Source: an uncultured Pseudomonadota bacterium
Lineage (GTDB): Bacteria > Pseudomonadota > Gammaproteobacteria > Burkholderiales > Methylophilaceae
Direction: 5' to 3'
Assembly: GCA_903854305.1 (NCBI GenBank)
Contig: CAINWC010000115.1
Span: forward strand, 1-9,450
Length of the DNA: 9,450 bases
The notes under the pieces were generated by a model that had not been told where the DNA came from, did no database searches, and worked only from the letters and a program-made list of their open reading frames with translations. Position 1 is the stretch's first letter. Each line of letters opens with the position of its first letter. A program made the position numbers and the translations under genes. Positions 7,301-9,450 of this stretch are shown here, in pieces.

Positions 7301-7831
7301 AGAGGCTTTGCGGTAGTGGCTGCTGAAGTGCGTAACCTTGCACAACGTTCAGCATCGGCTGCCAAAGAGATTAAGGAATTGATTGCTGATTCTGTAGGCA
7401 AAACGACAGAAGGCACACATCAAGTAGAGAATGCCGGTAACACCATGCATGAGGTGGTCATCTCTGTGAAGCGTGTAGCAGACATCATCAGTGAAATCGC
7501 ATCTGCCTCAGCAGAACAAAGCGCGGGCATCAATCAAGTGAATATCGCAGTAACCAGCATGGATGAAGTGACGCAACAAAATGCTGCGCTAGTCGAAGAA
7601 GCTGCTGCTGCTGCGGAGTCATTGGTCGAACAAGCCGAGAGTTTGATTGATACCGTGAGTGCATTCAAGTTAAGCGGCGGTAATTCACGCACGGCAACAC
7701 GCCCCACGGCTAGATTAGCGGCAAGCAAGCCAGTCTTAAGAGCGATACCATCAAAACCAGTTGCAAAACCAGCGGCCACTAAAACAATCGCAAAATCGGG
7801 CGGTAATGATGGCGACTGGGAAGAGTTTTAG
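4322..7831 (+). CDS. Aer-like multi-PAS methyl-accepting chemotaxis protein
   Basis: A 1169-residue membrane chemoreceptor signalling to CheA/CheW. Order of parts: an Aer-type PAS domain (about 15-117); TM1 (about 168-192); a periplasmic four-helix-bundle-like sensor (193-358); TM2 (about 360-382); HAMP (383-435); three tandem PAS domains (454-565, 576-687, 698-809); a second HAMP-like segment (814-866); and the methyl-accepting bundle (870-1117), with the highly conserved tip around [20 protein letters not shown] (971-990). The first PAS keeps Arg57, His58, Asp60 and Trp79, matching in number and context the FAD-site residues of E. coli Aer, so it probably senses redox state or oxygen through flavin. 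The C-terminus is an Ala/Pro/Lys-rich tether (1120-1160) ending in DWEEF, the xWxxF type of CheR/CheB docking pentapeptide. The ATG at 4322 is preceded by a weak GAAAG element. E. coli Aer has no periplasmic domain, so this is a composite receptor. The MCP call is certain; energy taxis is inferred. Confidence 0.95.
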   Translation: MKINMPVTNHEVLLDDAAFLLSKTDLKGTITYANQDFIKISGFSESELVGQSHNVVRHPDMPSEAFEDMWRNLKAGQPWTGLVKNRTKSGDYYWVEANAAPIIENGQVTGYLSARKKPSRQQVEAASAAYRLFKEGKANGLLISDGKVVKNNLAYQLKTKLDMSVAHRLMVIIGFALLVAISLTLQGLYGLAETKNSLQDVYEEHMAKQGILASISENLLKNRTHLGASLINTTIDVDAKGKASLSINAEKSAEEAKYLEGKLETISKSWADFTSKGLDPEEKLLADKFAASRDVFLNETIKPAITSLRANDYQALLTLNANSRGAFNAADKDIGALIQWQKDGAAEQYTSSVARYKHTRLIAFSVLGSAIALLLWFGLLLMRSITNPLAKIIGVFDAIASSKLDTSIETSGNDELSHVLRSLKSTQTMLNVDINQQREFANKVHEQSVQYENQLTAISKSTGVIEFNMNGTVITANDIFLKALGYSLAEAVGQHHGNFVEAKYRSSPEYQAFWDKLNRGEAVTGDVERVGKNGKEVWLHASYNPILDATGKPYKVVKYATDITEQKIKNTDFEGQINAIGKSQGVVEVALDGKLLKANEVYCNMLGYTEKELVGQPSSMVLDPAFAKSAEFATLWDRLVKGGNDSGQYKRIAKNGKEVWIQASYNPIYDLHGKPYKIVNYTLDITAQKLQAADNAGQLAAIDKIQGVIEFDLTGKITAVNANFASTVGYSENEIIGNHHSMFVEPSYRSSHEFKAFWDNLAKGEAQSGQFKRIGKGGKEIWLQASYNPIMDINGKPFKVVKYATDITEQHKSAAALAEAVEETQGIIEAAKDGDLSNRVSLEGKVGAIASLCEGVNALMSEMTDIIVQVREASETINTAAGEISSGNNDLSHRTEQQASSLEKTAASMEELSATVKHNADNAKEANQLARVASEVAVKGGNAVSEVVATMTAINASSKKIEDIISVIDGIAFQTNILALNAAVEAARAGEQGRGFAVVAAEVRNLAQRSASAAKEIKELIADSVGKTTEGTHQVENAGNTMHEVVISVKRVADIISEIASASAEQSAGINQVNIAVTSMDEVTQQNAALVEEAAAAAESLVEQAESLIDTVSAFKLSGGNSRTATRPTARLAASKPVLRAIPSKPVAKPAATKTIAKSGGNDGDWEEF
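5681..6757 (+). repeat. Three tandem PAS-coding modules, 366-bp period
   Basis: Within the receptor gene, modules begin at 5681, 6047 and 6413, exactly 122 codons apart. Each opens with a Q-[LI]-x-A-I-x-K segment and ends with ASYNPI...GKP[YF]K and a DIT[EA]Q terminus. Modules 1 and 3 are most alike, sharing a His-His pair before the FVE segment (His495/496 and His739/740) and YRSS; module 2 has PSS in place of the His pair. The regular period indicates internal duplication followed by divergence. Confidence 0.85.
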
Positions 7832-7863
7832 AGTGCATTAGTTTTGTATTGGAATGCGCATTA

Positions 7864-7895
7864 CCGCACAAGCGATATTAGCTTGGCTTGTGTGG
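7864..7895 (+). terminator. Hairpin terminator after the chemoreceptor gene
   Basis: CCGCACAAGC (7864-7873) pairs with GCTTGTGTGG (7886-7895) over ten base pairs with a single G-U, leaving a 12-nt loop. It lies 32 nt after the receptor stop codon. The following sequence has only a short run of Ts (ATTTTG at about 7909-7914), so it is probably a moderate rho-independent terminator. Confidence 0.55.
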
Positions 7896-8287
7896 GCTGA
7901 GCTTCCATTTTGAATCGACTTCTGACTGTAAATTTTCTCAGGCGATGTCGGCTTTGGAGATGGTTGCCGTCAATTAGTGAAATTAAGCGAGCGCCCCAGA
8001 TGGGTCGAAAGCTCTGGTTTTCAACATCATCACACGGGAAGTGGAAATTTTAAACAAATCATATCATTCGTTACTTCATTGATTAAAAAATATAAAATCA
8101 GTCACGCAAATCAAATACCCTTTCCATTTAACATCAACCAGCTATACCCTCGTTTTTTAATCATTACCAGACACGACTGATTAACGATGCTAGCGACTCA
8201 CTACATCGCACCGAGTTAGAATTAATTTTTCACCTGAGACTGTAGCCTAATTCACGCTACCAGGGCGTCGCATTAAATTTCCGATTA

Positions 8288-8303
8288 TGTACGCTATCGT
8301 ACA
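8288..8303. promoter_or_regulatory. 16-bp perfect palindrome upstream of the secreted-protein gene
   Basis: TGTACG and CGTACA flank a CTAT spacer, giving perfect 6-bp arms, about 143 nt upstream of the start codon at 8446. The overlapping CGCTATC (8292-8298) can alternatively pair with GATAGCG (8317-8323). This is consistent with an operator for an unidentified dimeric regulator or with a switching RNA structure; I cannot name the factor. Confidence 0.35.
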
Positions 8304-8336
8304 GAGCGTCTTGTGGGATAGCGATATATTGAACAT

Positions 8337-8380
8337 TGAAGCTCACCGCCAATAGTGAAGACTCGCCAAGACGAGCTTCA
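8337..8380 (+). repeat. 8-bp inverted repeat in the leader of the secreted-protein gene
   Basis: TGAAGCTC (8337-8344) and GAGCTTCA (8373-8380) are perfect complements separated by 28 nt. If transcribed, they would form a stem-loop ending 52 nt before the ribosome-binding site at 8433, too far away to mask it directly. There is no T-tract after it, so it is not a terminator. Confidence 0.35.
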
Positions 8381-8445
8381 TTAGCATCATTCGTTGGTTA
8401 TTAACTGCTAAATTATTCTTACACTTGAATATAAGGAGCGACATC

Positions 8446-8895
8446 ATGGTTAACATTGTTAAGTTTTTACTCACGGGCTTGATTGGTGTAATAGCAATGC
8501 TTACGTTGGTAAATAACGTATCTGCTGAGGTTAGCAATAGCGGCGAGGCAACCTATATCAACGGCGGCATTGGTCAAGAAGAGGCCGATGGCATAAGAGC
8601 TAAAGCTGGAGACTACAATCTACGGTTGTATCTGTCTGAAGGAAAACTTGGGCACTCAATTACTGATGTGCCGGTGACCATCACCGATAAAAAAGGTAAT
8701 GTTAAACTCGATTTTGCGAGTGGTGGACCTATGCTGTTTTTACAGATGGAAAAAGGCACTTATAAGATTAGCGCCCAGCATAATGGGGTTACACTAACCA
8801 AAAGTGTTACCGTCATTAACCACCGAGGCGTCAATGTATACCTTAACTGGAAAAATACAGCGGTGGATGTAGAAGATGAGCAATCGAAAGAGTAA
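8446..8895 (+). CDS. Small secreted protein, carboxypeptidase-regulatory-like fold
   Basis: The start at 8446 is set by a strong AAGGAG (8433-8438) seven bases upstream; an in-frame TTG at 8425 lies before this site and is not the start. The 149-residue product has a signal peptide (basic Lys6, hydrophobic core 7-23, cleavage likely after VSA at residue 27). The mature part begins with GEATYINGGIG (33-43), then a beta-rich region containing NLRLYLSEG (58-66), DVPVTITDKKGN (74-85) and a KGTYKISAQHNGVTLTKSVTV segment (103-123), the pattern of carboxypeptidase regulatory-like or transthyretin-like domains. It is probably a soluble periplasmic protein; no catalytic residues are apparent. Similar short proteins occur in betaproteobacteria without known function. 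Its last 20 nt overlap the MFS gene, suggesting co-transcription. Confidence 0.82.
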   Translation: MVNIVKFLLTGLIGVIAMLTLVNNVSAEVSNSGEATYINGGIGQEEADGIRAKAGDYNLRLYLSEGKLGHSITDVPVTITDKKGNVKLDFASGGPMLFLQMEKGTYKISAQHNGVTLTKSVTVINHRGVNVYLNWKNTAVDVEDEQSKE

Positions 8896-9450
8896 AGAAA
8901 TAGTCTCACCTGAACTGGCTGAAGGCAAATTCAGCGTACATCCTGACGTGCTTAAACTCGGGCTAGTCAGCTTGTTAACTGACCTTAGTTCTGAGATGAT
9001 TTTTTCAGTCTTTGCAATTTTCTTTACCACCGTTGCTGGCGCTTCGACTGCCTTGCTGGGTTTGGTCGAGGGCTTTGCGGATCTTTCCGCATCGTCATTA
9101 AATTACCTTTCGGGTTGGTTGTCGGATCGAACGGGGAAGCGCAAGATTTTCACGCTGGCTGGCTACGGGTTTTCTACGCTAGCCAAGATCATTCTACTTA
9201 TCTCCAGCTCAGTAGTGGGACTCAGTGCTTTTCGCGTCATTGAACGATTAGGAAAAGGTTTTCGTGGGCCGCCACGCGATGCTTGGCTTTCTGCCGTTGC
9301 GGGGAAAGCAAATAGAGGCTACTCGTTTGGCGTGCACAAGGCGCTAGACAAAACTGGCGCCATTTTCGGCCCCCTACGCTTGCACGAAGTAGTACTAAAC
9401 AGTCTTTTCCCACCAAATCATTTCATATTGTCATTCTCTTATTATAACTA
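8876..9450 (+). CDS. MFS transporter, partial at the right edge, possibly disrupted
   Basis: The N-terminal part of a major facilitator superfamily permease: 191 codons without a stop, running off the window. LKLGLVSLLTDLSSEMIF (26-43) opens TM1, GLVEGFADLSASSLNYLSGW (62-81) forms TM2, and the SDRTGKRK loop (83-90) is the MFS signature between TM2 and TM3. RLGKGFRGPPRDAWLS (124-139) and RGYSFGVHKALDKTGAIFGP (147-166) match a family of uncharacterised permeases. After GPL (165-167), where a hydrophobic fifth helix would normally continue, the frame reads RLHEVVLNSLFPPNHF and then an unconvincing tail, and the DNA becomes AT-rich. The homology appears lost from about 9377, which could reflect an insertion, a deletion with frameshift, or an assembly junction. 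The start at 8876 lies within the preceding gene with a GGTGG element nine bases upstream. The substrate is unknown. Confidence 0.75.
   Translation, partial: MSNRKSKEIVSPELAEGKFSVHPDVLKLGLVSLLTDLSSEMIFSVFAIFFTTVAGASTALLGLVEGFADLSASSLNYLSGWLSDRTGKRKIFTLAGYGFSTLAKIILLISSSVVGLSAFRVIERLGKGFRGPPRDAWLSAVAGKANRGYSFGVHKALDKTGAIFGPLRLHEVVLNSLFPPNHFILSFSYYN

Larger units (their letters stand above)
7832..8445. other. Intergenic region without a convincing gene
   Basis: About 614 nt separate the receptor gene from the small secreted-protein gene. The only plus-strand reading frame of note (7977-8180, 67 codons, GTG start) lacks a ribosome-binding site and recognisable protein features and is probably not a gene. 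The region contains the hairpin at 7864-7895 and several inverted repeats between 8242 and 8380. No tRNA or known riboswitch was recognised. Confidence 0.6.

Noticed and set aside
7102..7416. Minus-strand open frames inside the chemoreceptor gene
   Set aside because: They overlap a clearly conserved coding region (the MCP signalling domain) and their translations show only low-complexity Ala/Ser/Arg patterns expected of antisense shadows.
7606..7616. GCT trinucleotide run in the receptor gene
   Set aside because: It encodes a short alanine run in the signalling bundle's coiled coil ([10 protein letters not shown]) and is too short to be considered a phase-variable repeat; it would also not shift the frame.
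7977..8180. 67-codon plus-strand reading frame between the receptor and the secreted-protein gene
   Set aside because: It has a GTG start without a ribosome-binding site, no signal peptide or recognisable domain, and atypical composition; a chance open frame is more likely.
8425..8445. Upstream TTG start for the secreted-protein gene
   Set aside because: It precedes the strong AAGGAG at 8433-8438 and would put extra polar and charged residues ahead of a normal signal peptide. The ATG at 8446 is correctly spaced.
1..9450. CRISPR arrays, tRNA or rRNA genes, insertion-sequence transposases
   Set aside because: I looked for regularly spaced repeats, tRNA-like cloverleaf sequences and transposase motifs on both strands and found none.

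Overview
The window looks like a stretch of chromosome from a motile Gram-negative proteobacterium, most likely a betaproteobacterium (Methylophilaceae or another Nitrosomonadales group would fit). I infer this from protein resemblance (NsrR, NnrS, Aer-type receptor, the small periplasmic protein family) and moderate GC content; no rRNA or other firm taxonomic marker is present.

Region 1 (132-3544, minus strand) is a compact four-gene operon: a DUF59/MIP18-type Fe-S assembly protein, a 376-residue polytopic membrane protein without a recognised name, an HPP-family membrane protein, and NnrS. Genes are separated by 16-21 nt or overlap by 14 nt. Region 2 (3545-4076) holds the divergent regulator gene, an Rrf2-family protein of NsrR type, and the shared intergenic region. 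A 23-bp palindrome at 3550-3572 matches the known NsrR operator architecture (11-1-11) and sits on a plausible promoter for the operon. Together these two regions form a nitric-oxide-responsive locus: NO would damage the NsrR cluster, release repression and induce NnrS and its partners.

Region 3 (4322-7831, plus strand) encodes a 1169-residue methyl-accepting chemotaxis protein. It has an N-terminal Aer-like PAS domain with the FAD-binding residues, a periplasmic four-helix-type sensor between two membrane segments, HAMP, three tandem PAS domains, a second HAMP-like segment, the signalling hairpin, and a C-terminal xWxxF pentapeptide on a flexible tether. It is probably an energy/redox taxis receptor.

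Region 4 (7832-8445) has no convincing gene but contains a terminator-like hairpin and a cluster of inverted repeats. Region 5 (8446-9450, plus strand) encodes a small secreted protein of the carboxypeptidase-regulatory-like type and, overlapping it by 20 nt, the N-terminal part of a major facilitator superfamily transporter that runs off the window. The MFS sequence stops resembling its family after about residue 167 and turns AT-rich, which suggests a disrupted gene or a junction near 9377.

The best candidate for something little described is the NsrR-linked operon with two uncharacterised membrane proteins, one of which carries NnrS-like histidine motifs.
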